Source: Halopseudomonas yangmingensis (GTDB lineage: Bacteria > Pseudomonadota > Gammaproteobacteria > Pseudomonadales > Pseudomonadaceae). Taken from it: DNA of 64,000 nucleotides. Below the pieces are notes generated by a model, which saw only the letters and a program-made list of their open reading frames with translations, did no database searches and was not told the DNA's origin. A program made the translations under genes and the position numbers. The stretch spans positions 1-64,000 of the forward strand of contig NZ_FOUI01000015.1 of assembly GCF_900114825.1 (NCBI RefSeq). The letters are read 5' to 3'. Shown here in pieces: positions 7,951 to 16,228 of this stretch. How positions within the stretch are numbered: position 1 is the first letter of the stretch; each line of letters begins with the position of its first letter.

Positions 7951-9830
7951 TTATTGCCAGCGCCGGGCATGTCGACCACGGCAAGACCAGCCTGATCCGC
8001 GCGCTGACCGGTGTCGATACCGACCGGCTGGCCGAGGAAAAGCGCCGGGGCATGAGTATCGAGCTGGGCTTTGCCTGGCTGGACAATGGCGAGCACGAGC
8101 CGCTGGGCTTTGTCGACGTGCCGGGGCATGAGCGCTTTATCGGCACCATGCTGGCCGGGGTCGCGGCAGTCGATATGGCGCTGCTGGTGGTGGCCGCCGA
8201 CGCCGGCCCCATGCCGCAAACCCTGGAGCACCTGAGTATCCTTCGGCTGCTTGGCGTGCAGCGCCTGTTGCTGGTGCTGAGTCGCTGTGATCTGGTCGAA
8301 CCGGCGCGCCAGCAGCAGCTCGGTGAGGAACTGGCCGAGTGGCTGGAACAGCAGGGCTGGCCGGCTGTGCCGCAGTTTGCCGTATCCAGTGTCAGCGGTG
8401 CCGGGATTGATGCGCTGCGCCAGTACCTGCTCGACTGTGCCAGTAACCACCAGCGCCCGCCGAGCCAGGGGCCGGCCCGGCTGCTGGTCGATCGGCGCTT
8501 CAGCATTGCCGGTGCCGGCTGCGTGGTCACCGGCAGCTTGCACAGCGGGCGTCTGCAGGTTGGGCAAAACCTGCTGTGCGGCCAGCGCAGCCTGCGCGTG
8601 CGTGGCTTGCAGATGGCCGGGCGCGAGGCGGCGGTGGTCGAGGCCGGGCAGCGCTGTGCGGTCAATCTGGCCGGCGACTTGCGTGATGATCAGCCGCGCC
8701 GTGGCGACTGGCTGGGCAGCCTGCCGCAAGCGTTCAGCAACCGGCTGGATGTGGCGCTGCACAGCCTGCCGGACAGTCGCTGGCACCGGGGTGTGCTGCA
8801 GCTGCATCTTGGCGCTGCGGTGCATCCGGCACGGCTGGTGCTGCTGGAGGAGGGCCAGCCGGTGCTGGCGCAGTTGCTGCTGGAGCAGCCGCTGCATGCG
8901 CTGCATGGCGACCGCTTCATCATCCGTGACCCGGCGGCCAACCGCACCCTTGGCGGTGGCCGGGTGCTTGATCCGCAGGGTCAGCAGCGCGGGCGCAGCA
9001 AGGCGCCGCGCCTGCAGCTGCTGCGTGCCTGGGCGCAGGCCGACAGCCCGCAGCAGGCACTGCTGGCAGCGCTGCAACAGGGCCCGCTGGAGCTGCACGG
9101 CTTTGCCGAACGCTTCAACCTGACGCTGGCCGAGCTGCAGCAGTGGCTGGCCAGCGACGCGGCACTGGACGGGCAGGACGCGCCGGTGTTGCTGCAGGCC
9201 GGCAAGCACAGCTGGGCGCTGCACTGCCATCAGGCAGAGGCGATCTGGCAGGTATTGCAGCAGCATCTTCAGGCCTGGCACGCGGCGCACCCGGAGCGTC
9301 TGGGGCCGGGTGAGGGCGAGCTGGGTCTGGCCGGCACCCTGCACCTGCCGTTGTCACTCTGGCGCGCCCTGCTGCGCCACTGGCTGGACCAGGGCCGGCT
9401 GGGCCGGCAGGCCTGGGCCTGGCATCTGCCGCAGCACCAGCCGCAATTGCAGGCAGCCGACCAGCAGCTGCTGGAGCGCCTGCGGCCTTTGCTGCTGGAA
9501 GGGGGATTACGGCCGCCGATTGTTGGGGAGCTGAGTCAGCTGCTGGGTATCGAGCTGGCTGAACTGAAACTGTTCCTGCAGCGCATGCAGCGTGCCGGCC
9601 AGCTGATCGCCGTGGCGCCAAACCGCTATTACCTGCCGCAGCAGGTCGATGGGCTGGTGGCGCTGGCCCGGCAACTGGTGGCAGACTCCGCCAGCGGTAG
9701 CTTCAACGCCGCCGAGTTCCGCGACGCCTCCGGTATCGGCCGCAACCTGACCATTCAGGTACTTGAATACCTGGATCGTGCCGGGGTTACCCGGTTTCTG
9801 CGCGAACAGCGTTTTCTGGCGGGCGGCTAG
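7947..9830 (+). CDS. selB: Selenocysteine-specific translation elongation factor SelB
   Basis: 627-residue GTPase that delivers Sec-tRNA to ribosomes stalled at a UGA followed by a SECIS hairpin. The G domain starts almost at the N-terminus: [16 protein letters not shown] (G1), DVPGHERFIGTM (G3), and SRCDL in the place of the usual NKxD-type G4. Domains II-III follow, then a C-terminal region of winged-helix repeats that bind the SECIS; the last ends near FNAAEFRDASGIGRN. The GTG at 7947 overlaps the selA stop (GTGA), and nothing sensible lies upstream in frame. Its length is close to E. coli SelB (614). It is followed 19 bases later by its tRNA. Confidence 0.95.
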   Translation: MIIASAGHVDHGKTSLIRALTGVDTDRLAEEKRRGMSIELGFAWLDNGEHEPLGFVDVPGHERFIGTMLAGVAAVDMALLVVAADAGPMPQTLEHLSILRLLGVQRLLLVLSRCDLVEPARQQQLGEELAEWLEQQGWPAVPQFAVSSVSGAGIDALRQYLLDCASNHQRPPSQGPARLLVDRRFSIAGAGCVVTGSLHSGRLQVGQNLLCGQRSLRVRGLQMAGREAAVVEAGQRCAVNLAGDLRDDQPRRGDWLGSLPQAFSNRLDVALHSLPDSRWHRGVLQLHLGAAVHPARLVLLEEGQPVLAQLLLEQPLHALHGDRFIIRDPAANRTLGGGRVLDPQGQQRGRSKAPRLQLLRAWAQADSPQQALLAALQQGPLELHGFAERFNLTLAELQQWLASDAALDGQDAPVLLQAGKHSWALHCHQAEAIWQVLQQHLQAWHAAHPERLGPGEGELGLAGTLHLPLSLWRALLRHWLDQGRLGRQAWAWHLPQHQPQLQAADQQLLERLRPLLLEGGLRPPIVGELSQLLGIELAELKLFLQRMQRAGQLIAVAPNRYYLPQQVDGLVALARQLVADSASGSFNAAEFRDASGIGRNLTIQVLEYLDRAGVTRFLREQRFLAGG

Positions 9831-9849
9831 CCGACTGCCAACCCGTTAT

Positions 9850-9944
9850 GGAAGGACATCGTCCCCGGTGGGGCGCCCGGACTTCAACTCCGGTGAGATG
9901 CGCAGAGCGCGTCTGGTGGGTTCGACTCCCATGTCCTTCCGCCA
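9850..9944 (+). tRNA. selC: tRNA-Sec (anticodon UCA)
   Basis: 95-base tRNA. The 5' arm GGAAGGACAT pairs with ATGTCCTTCC (9931-9940), giving the extended acceptor helix of tRNA-Sec. G at 9941 is the discriminator and CCA at 9942-9944 is encoded. The anticodon stem CCGGA/TCCGG frames the loop CTTCAAC with UCA at 9884-9886. A long variable arm (about 9894-9916) and the T loop TTCGACT follow. The length equals that of E. coli selC. Being next to selAB, it completes the decoding set apart from selD. Confidence 0.97.
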
Positions 9945-9946
9945 CT

Positions 9947-10555
9947 TCAGCCAACCAGCCCCCACAACAGCCCCAGCGCCAGGCTGAGCAGCATCAGCGC
10001 GATGCCGGCGTCGAACAGTTGCCAGGAGCGCGGGGTGCGCAGCAGGCGGGCCAGGGTCGGCGCGGCGCCGGTCAGGCTGCCGAACCAGACCGCCGAGGCT
10101 AGGCAGGCGCCCAGTGCATACAGCAGAGGGCTGCTTTGTCGGGCGCCGACGCTGCCGAGCAATACCACGGTATCCAGATACACATGCGGGTTGAGCAGGG
10201 TGATTGCCAGGGTGGCAGCAGCCAGTGCGGCGGCGCTGCCATAGACCGCCGATTCACCGGCCTGCAGCCGCGAGTTGCCGCGCCAGGCGCGCCAGGCCGA
10301 CTGGCTGCCAAGCCACAGCAGCATAGCGACACCGCCCAGCGTCAGTACCGGCACCAGTTGCGGCAGGCGGCCTTGCAGGGCATCCAGGGCGAAAATGCCG
10401 AGCAGGATCAGCAGGCAGTCGCAGCCAATGCAGATGCCGGCCAGCAGCAGACGGTGCTGGCCGCGCATGCTGTGGCTGAGTACCCAGGCATTCTGCGCGC
10501 CGATCGCGGCGATCAGGCTGATGCCCAGACCAAAGCCACTGAAAAACGAAACCAT
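9947..10555 (-). CDS. argO: LysE/ArgO-type amino-acid exporter
   Basis: 202-residue inner-membrane protein with about six hydrophobic segments. It begins MVSFFSGFGLGISLIAAIGA, followed by QNAWVLSHSMRGQ, the signature of the LysE/ArgO family that exports arginine or lysine. ATG 10555 is preceded by GGGGAGA, so the longer frame from 10585 was not used. It is divergent from an ArgP-like regulator 91 bases away. This is the arrangement in which ArgP activates argO in response to basic amino acids. The 3' end is two bases from the selC end on the opposite strand. Whether arginine or lysine is preferred is not visible. Confidence 0.87.
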   Translation of the reverse strand: MVSFFSGFGLGISLIAAIGAQNAWVLSHSMRGQHRLLLAGICIGCDCLLILLGIFALDALQGRLPQLVPVLTLGGVAMLLWLGSQSAWRAWRGNSRLQAGESAVYGSAAALAAATLAITLLNPHVYLDTVVLLGSVGARQSSPLLYALGACLASAVWFGSLTGAAPTLARLLRTPRSWQLFDAGIALMLLSLALGLLWGLVG

Positions 10556-10646
10556 GCAACTCTCTCCCCTGGTGATGCTGGTCATTCTGCCGGGGGCTGG
10601 CTACATTAATCCAACAAATGATTCTTGCTATGGATTAGTAAATCTT

Positions 10647-11510
10647 ATGTTGGATTATCCCCTGTTGCAGGCCATGGCGGCGGTGGTCGAGACCGGCAGT
10701 TTCGAGCGCGCGGCGCAGCGGCTGTGCATTACCCAGTCGGCGGTCAGCCAGCGCATCAAGCAGCTGGAGAGCCGCCTGGGGCAGCCGGTGCTGTTGCGCA
10801 GCAGTCCGCCGCAGCCGACCGCGCTGGGCCGGCGCCTGCACAATCACCTGCGCCAGGTGCAGCAGATGGAGCAAAGCATTGGCCTGGGCGAGCCGCAGGA
10901 GCAGTTGACCCTGCGCATCACGGTGAATGCCGACTCGCTGGCGACCTGGCTGCCGGCGGCGCTGGCCATGCCGGACTGGCCGCAGGTGCGCTACGACATC
11001 AGCGTCGAGGATCAGGCGGTGGGCCTGCGGCGCATGAAGCACGGTGAGGTGATGGCCTGCCTGTGTGCCAGTGCCGAGCCGGTGAATGGCGGACGCGCGC
11101 AGTATCTGGGGCTGCTGCGTTACCGGGCGCTGGCCAGTCCGGATTTCCTGCAGCGTTATCGCCAGCCGCAGCGCCCGGACTGGCTGGCGCAGGCACCCTG
11201 TCTGGTGTTCAACCGGGACGACCGCCTGCAGCACGATTACCTGCGCCAGCATCAGGCCGCCGAGCCACGGCATACCCACGGCTGTCCCGGCTCGGAGGGT
11301 TTCTTGCGCTGTGCCATCGAGGGCATTGGCTGGGGCCTGCTGCCGGAGTTGCAGGCCCGCGAGGCGCTGGCCGCCGGTCTGCTCTGCGAGGTGTTGCCGG
11401 ACACCCCGGTGGATGTGCCGCTTTACTGGCATTACTGGCGCGCGGAAAGCCCGATCCTCGCCGCCCTGCGCAATTCGGTGGTGCAGGTGGCCGCGCGCTG
11501 GCTGGTGTGA
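10647..11510 (+). CDS. argP: LysR-family regulator, ArgP-like
   Basis: 287-residue LysR-type regulator. The N-terminal helix-turn-helix spans about residues 1-60, with VVETGSFERAAQRLCITQSA as the recognition region. The rest is the periplasmic-binding-protein-like effector domain. The start ATG 10647 gives the standard LysR N-terminus (MLDYPLLQAMAAVVETGS); the ribosome site is weak. Length and divergent placement with an argO-like exporter support an ArgP assignment. The effector would be arginine or lysine by analogy with E. coli. The 91-base divergent region should contain its operator, though I cannot point to a clear site. Confidence 0.85.
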   Translation: MLDYPLLQAMAAVVETGSFERAAQRLCITQSAVSQRIKQLESRLGQPVLLRSSPPQPTALGRRLHNHLRQVQQMEQSIGLGEPQEQLTLRITVNADSLATWLPAALAMPDWPQVRYDISVEDQAVGLRRMKHGEVMACLCASAEPVNGGRAQYLGLLRYRALASPDFLQRYRQPQRPDWLAQAPCLVFNRDDRLQHDYLRQHQAAEPRHTHGCPGSEGFLRCAIEGIGWGLLPELQAREALAAGLLCEVLPDTPVDVPLYWHYWRAESPILAALRNSVVQVAARWLV

Positions 11511-11588
11511 GCGGTTGGAAATCAGTCAGTGTTCCCCATCCGCAATACAGTTTTACCGCCCGCCGGATGACTCATGGTGGTCGAGTGA

Positions 11589-12746
<1,158 letters not shown>

Positions 12747-12749
12747 GCC

Positions 12750-13604
12750 ATGGCTGCCATCGAACAGATCGCCGCCAACCGCAGCTTTGGCGGTTGGCAC
12801 CGGCGCTACCGGCACACCTCGGCGGTGCTCGGCTGCGACATGCAGTTTGCCGTGTATCTGCCGCCGCAGGTCGAGCAGGGCGAGCGGCTGCCGGTGCTCT
12901 ACTGGCTGTCCGGGCTGACCTGCACCGACGAGAACTTTATGCAGAAGGCCGGCGCACAGCGCCTGGCCGCCGAGCTGGGACTGGTGATTGTGGCGCCGGA
13001 TACCAGCCCGCGCGGTGCCGGGGTGCCGGATGACCCGGACGGCGCCTGGGACTTCGGGCTCGGCGCCGGTTTCTATGTGAATGCCACACAGCAGCCCTGG
13101 GCTGCGCATTACCGCATGTACGACTATGTCGTCAGCGAGCTGCCGGCGCTGGTCGAGGCGAATTTCCCGGTGACGGCCCAGCGCAGCATCAGTGGTCACT
13201 CGATGGGCGGCCATGGGGCGCTGGTCTGCGCCCTGAAGAACCCGGGCCGCTACCAGTCAGTGTCGGCCTTTGCGCCGATCAGCAACCCGAGCAATTGCCC
13301 CTGGGGGCAGAAGGCGCTGGGCAATTACCTGGGGCCGGAGCGCGACAGCTGGAAAGCCTGGGATACCTGCGAGCTGCTGGCGCAGGCCAGCGAACGTCTG
13401 CCGCTGCTGGTCGATCAGGGCGAGGATGACAGCTTCCTTGCCGAGCAGCTGCAACCCGAGGCGCTGCAGGCGGCCGCCGAACGGGTCGGGCATCCGCTGA
13501 CCCTGCGCCGGCAGCCGGGCTACGACCACAGCTATTATTTTATCGCCAGCTTTATCGACGACCATCTGCGTCACCATGCACGGGCACTCGGGCGGCCGGG
13601 CTGA
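12750..13604 (+). CDS. fghA: S-formylglutathione hydrolase
   Basis: 284-residue esterase of the alpha/beta-hydrolase fold. It splits S-formylglutathione to formate and glutathione, completing formaldehyde detoxification. The nucleophile elbow is GHSMGGHGA (serine near residue 150). The catalytic aspartate is probably in QGEDDSF, and the histidine in [10 protein letters not shown]. It starts three bases after the adhC stop, so the two form an operon. Also known as frmB. Formate produced here could feed a formate dehydrogenase, often a selenoprotein, but none is present in the window. Confidence 0.96.
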   Translation: MAAIEQIAANRSFGGWHRRYRHTSAVLGCDMQFAVYLPPQVEQGERLPVLYWLSGLTCTDENFMQKAGAQRLAAELGLVIVAPDTSPRGAGVPDDPDGAWDFGLGAGFYVNATQQPWAAHYRMYDYVVSELPALVEANFPVTAQRSISGHSMGGHGALVCALKNPGRYQSVSAFAPISNPSNCPWGQKALGNYLGPERDSWKAWDTCELLAQASERLPLLVDQGEDDSFLAEQLQPEALQAAAERVGHPLTLRRQPGYDHSYYFIASFIDDHLRHHARALGRPG

Positions 13605-13687
13605 GGCCAGCCTGCCAGGCTTCCTATCGCCGCACTATCTGCGGTGAATAACTTGCCCGTGCGGAGATTGCGGCCCATAATCGCCGC

Positions 13688-14803
13688 ATGAATAGCGGCG
13701 ATTACAACTACATCTGGCAGGCCAGTGAGTGGCCGAACTGGCGCTTCGACCTGGCGGAACTGGCCGGGCCGCTGGCCGAGGTCAGTCGTGCCCAGGGGCT
13801 GTTGATGGGGCGTCTGGCTGACGTTGGCGTGGCCCTGCGTGATCAGGCGAGCCTGGCGGCGCTGACCGAGGATGTGGTCAAGACCAGCGAAATCGAGGGC
13901 GAGCAGCTCAATGTTGAATCCGTTCGCTCGTCCATTGCACGCCGGCTGGGCGTGGATATAGGTGCGCTGGCGCCGGTCGACCGGCATGTCGAGGGTGTGG
14001 TTGAAATGGTGCTGGACGCCACCGCCAACTGCCGCGCAGAGCTAACCCGGGAGCGTCTGTTCGGCTGGCATGCTGCGCTGTTCCCCACTGGCTACTCCGG
14101 GCTCTCAAGGATCAGGGTCGGCGGCTGGCGCGACGATGCCCGTGGACCGATGCAGGTGGTGTCCGGTCCCATCGGTCGTCAGCGGGTGCATTTCGAGGCG
14201 CCGCCGGCCGAGCGACTGGAGTCGGAAATCGGCCGTTTCCTTGACTGGCTGAATGGGGCAGCCAACCAGCCGCCACTGATCAAGGCCGGCCTCGGCCACC
14301 TGTGGTTGGTTACCCTGCACCCGTTCGACGATGGCAATGGCCGTATCGCGCGGGCCATCGGTGATTTGCTGCTGGCCCGCGCGGATGACAGCCCGCAGCG
14401 CTTCTACAGTTTATCGGCACAGATCCAGCGTGAGCGCAGGGCCTATTACGACATCCTGGAGCGCACCCAGCAGCAGTCGATGGACGTCACCGAGTGGCTG
14501 GTCTGGTTCCTCGACACCTTGCATCGCGCAGTTGATCAGGCGCAGCTTACCCTTGACAGGGTGCTGGCCAGATCGCGGTTCTGGCAGCGCTGGGCGAGCA
14601 TGCCGCTCAACGAGCGTCAGCTGAAGTTGCTGAACCGGCTGCTCGATGGCTTTGAAGGCAAACTGACCAGCAGCAAATGGGCCGCTATCGCCAAGTGCTC
14701 GCCGGATACGGCGCTGCGCGATATCAACGATCTGCTGGCGCGGGGTGTACTGCGCAAATCGGATGCAGGCGGGCGCAGCACCAGCTATGTACTGGTTGAG
14801 TAA
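13688..14803 (+). CDS. Fic-family protein with DUF4172-type N-terminus
   Basis: 371-residue Fic protein. The N-terminal YIWQASEWPNWRFD is typical of the DUF4172 domain found before Fic domains. TSEIEG (near residue 66) fits the inhibitory (S/T)xxxE(G/N) motif. The catalytic motif HPFDDGNGRIAR is near residue 213. The C-terminal 60 residues look like a winged helix (LTSSKWAAIAKCSPDTALRD). It differs clearly from the Fic protein at 1556-2902, including in having core-like GC content. It stands alone, with the convergent glutaredoxin gene 14 bases away. The target is unknown. Confidence 0.87.
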   Translation: MNSGDYNYIWQASEWPNWRFDLAELAGPLAEVSRAQGLLMGRLADVGVALRDQASLAALTEDVVKTSEIEGEQLNVESVRSSIARRLGVDIGALAPVDRHVEGVVEMVLDATANCRAELTRERLFGWHAALFPTGYSGLSRIRVGGWRDDARGPMQVVSGPIGRQRVHFEAPPAERLESEIGRFLDWLNGAANQPPLIKAGLGHLWLVTLHPFDDGNGRIARAIGDLLLARADDSPQRFYSLSAQIQRERRAYYDILERTQQQSMDVTEWLVWFLDTLHRAVDQAQLTLDRVLARSRFWQRWASMPLNERQLKLLNRLLDGFEGKLTSSKWAAIAKCSPDTALRDINDLLARGVLRKSDAGGRSTSYVLVE

Positions 14804-14817
14804 ACGACTGCTGCCAC

Positions 14818-15072
14818 TCAACACATCGCGGTCGTTTCCCGCAGTGTGCGACGCAGCGCCTCGTAGCTCCCAACATAGTCCAGGGTTCCGTTTCGTTTGA
14901 TGAAGGTTTGCGGCAGGCTGCGTACTGGCTGGCCGACCTTTGCCTGCAGCTCCTCAACGCTGATGTCCTGCCCTACGCTGAGGTACTGGAATTCGATGGA
15001 TTGCATTTGGCACAGCAGCTTGCTCTTGTTGCAATCGGTGCAGTTGTCTTTGCCGTAGATGATGACTTCCAT
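14818..15072 (-). CDS. Glutaredoxin-like protein (NrdH-type role)
   Basis: 84-residue glutaredoxin-fold protein with the active site CTDC at residues 11-14. A later RSLPQTFI segment carries the cis-proline. It is the last gene of the nrdA-nrdB cluster, 41 bases after nrdB. The likely job is to reduce the C-terminal cysteine pair of the ribonucleotide reductase large subunit. Sequence alone cannot say whether glutathione or thioredoxin reductase recharges it. The name NrdH is a functional analogy, so no symbol is given. Confidence 0.85.
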   Translation of the reverse strand: MEVIIYGKDNCTDCNKSKLLCQMQSIEFQYLSVGQDISVEELQAKVGQPVRSLPQTFIKRNGTLDYVGSYEALRRTLRETTAMC

Positions 15073-15113
15073 GGGGTCTCCTGGTGCTGGATGGATGTAG
15101 GGAATAAAGAGGG

Positions 15114-16211
15114 TCAGAAGTCGACGTCAAATACCTGGTTTTCGTCGGTGCGGCGCATCACGCCGACCTTGTAGGCGGCGATGTCCTGCTCCTGCGGCGA
15201 GGCTTGGGTCTTGGAGATGTTGAGCCACTTCTCCATGAACTTGAGCGGGTTGTGCGCCGGTAGCGAGTATTTTTCCGTGCTCAGCCCAAACAGCTGGTAG
15301 ACATCCTTGGCGCAGTACAGCGTCCAGGCCGAGAGGCGGTCGGCATTCATGCCGACCAGCTCGCGGCCTTCGGAAAACAGGTAATCGATCCAGCGCAGTT
15401 CGCTGTCCACCACTTCTTCAAGCATGGCTTCAATCTGGCTGCGGCATTGGGCGAACGCCGTCTGGCCACGCTCGCTGGCCAACTCATTCTTCAGCACGGC
15501 CCGGTCGAGCTCTACGTGGATTTCCAGCTCGTCCTGGGCAATCTTCTGGATGGCCTTGCCGATGGGCTGGAACAGGCCGGTGTCGCAGATGGCGAAGGTA
15601 ACGGCGAAGCTTGCCATGAACTGGATGCGCTCCATGCACAGCAGGGCGACGATGGTCATGAATACCGCGTTGTAGGTGGTCTGGTCGTTGGGTAGCTGGC
15701 CGATGGCGTATTTGTGCGATGCCTCGTAACCGGCAGCAAAGGCCTTGGCCACTTCGGAAAGGCGATCATGTGCTTCCTGTACGCGCAGGATTTCATCGAG
15801 GATGACACCGGGGTCATCGAAGGAGTTACGCACGATTTCGGAATAGGTGGCGGCGTGCACCACTTCGTTGTCCGAGATGCGCTGCCAGGCAGCCCACAAT
15901 TCGCTGGAGGTGATGAAGGGAGCCAGTACCGGTGCGATGGCGCGCGAGGCGACCGAGTCGGCCTCCCACTGCCAGGCCAGCGTCTTGATCATCATGTCGT
16001 AGGTGGCGCGTGGGCAGGTCTTGAAATCTGCATTACAGCTGGAATAGTCAAACTCGTTCTCGTCCCAGTCGAGTGATTTTTGTGCCTTGTAGAGCGACCA
16101 GATCTCGGGGTAATGGCGATTCACGGTATCGAACAAACCAGGGCGCTGGCCCAGCAGCAGCAAGGGTTTCTGGTAGTCGGTCTTGGCGTAATTGAAAACG
16201 CTATCGGTCAT
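15114..16211 (-). CDS. nrdB: Class Ia ribonucleotide reductase, small (radical) subunit
   Basis: 365-residue ferritin-like subunit that holds the di-iron/tyrosyl radical cofactor. Visible ligands are E in WQWEADS and E and H in DNEVVHAATY. The radical tyrosine lies seven residues after that glutamate, as in E. coli Y122. ERIQF and QDELEIHVEL supply the second set. In that last motif the glutamate-to-histidine spacing is one longer than the usual DExxH. The start at 16211 (MTDSVFNY) follows AAGGAA; the longer frame from 16232 overlaps nrdA. It is the second gene of the nrd operon, 17 bases after nrdA. Confidence 0.94.
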   Translation of the reverse strand: MTDSVFNYAKTDYQKPLLLLGQRPGLFDTVNRHYPEIWSLYKAQKSLDWDENEFDYSSCNADFKTCPRATYDMMIKTLAWQWEADSVASRAIAPVLAPFITSSELWAAWQRISDNEVVHAATYSEIVRNSFDDPGVILDEILRVQEAHDRLSEVAKAFAAGYEASHKYAIGQLPNDQTTYNAVFMTIVALLCMERIQFMASFAVTFAICDTGLFQPIGKAIQKIAQDELEIHVELDRAVLKNELASERGQTAFAQCRSQIEAMLEEVVDSELRWIDYLFSEGRELVGMNADRLSAWTLYCAKDVYQLFGLSTEKYSLPAHNPLKFMEKWLNISKTQASPQEQDIAAYKVGVMRRTDENQVFDVDF

Positions 16212-16228
16212 GATTTGGTTCCTTGAAG

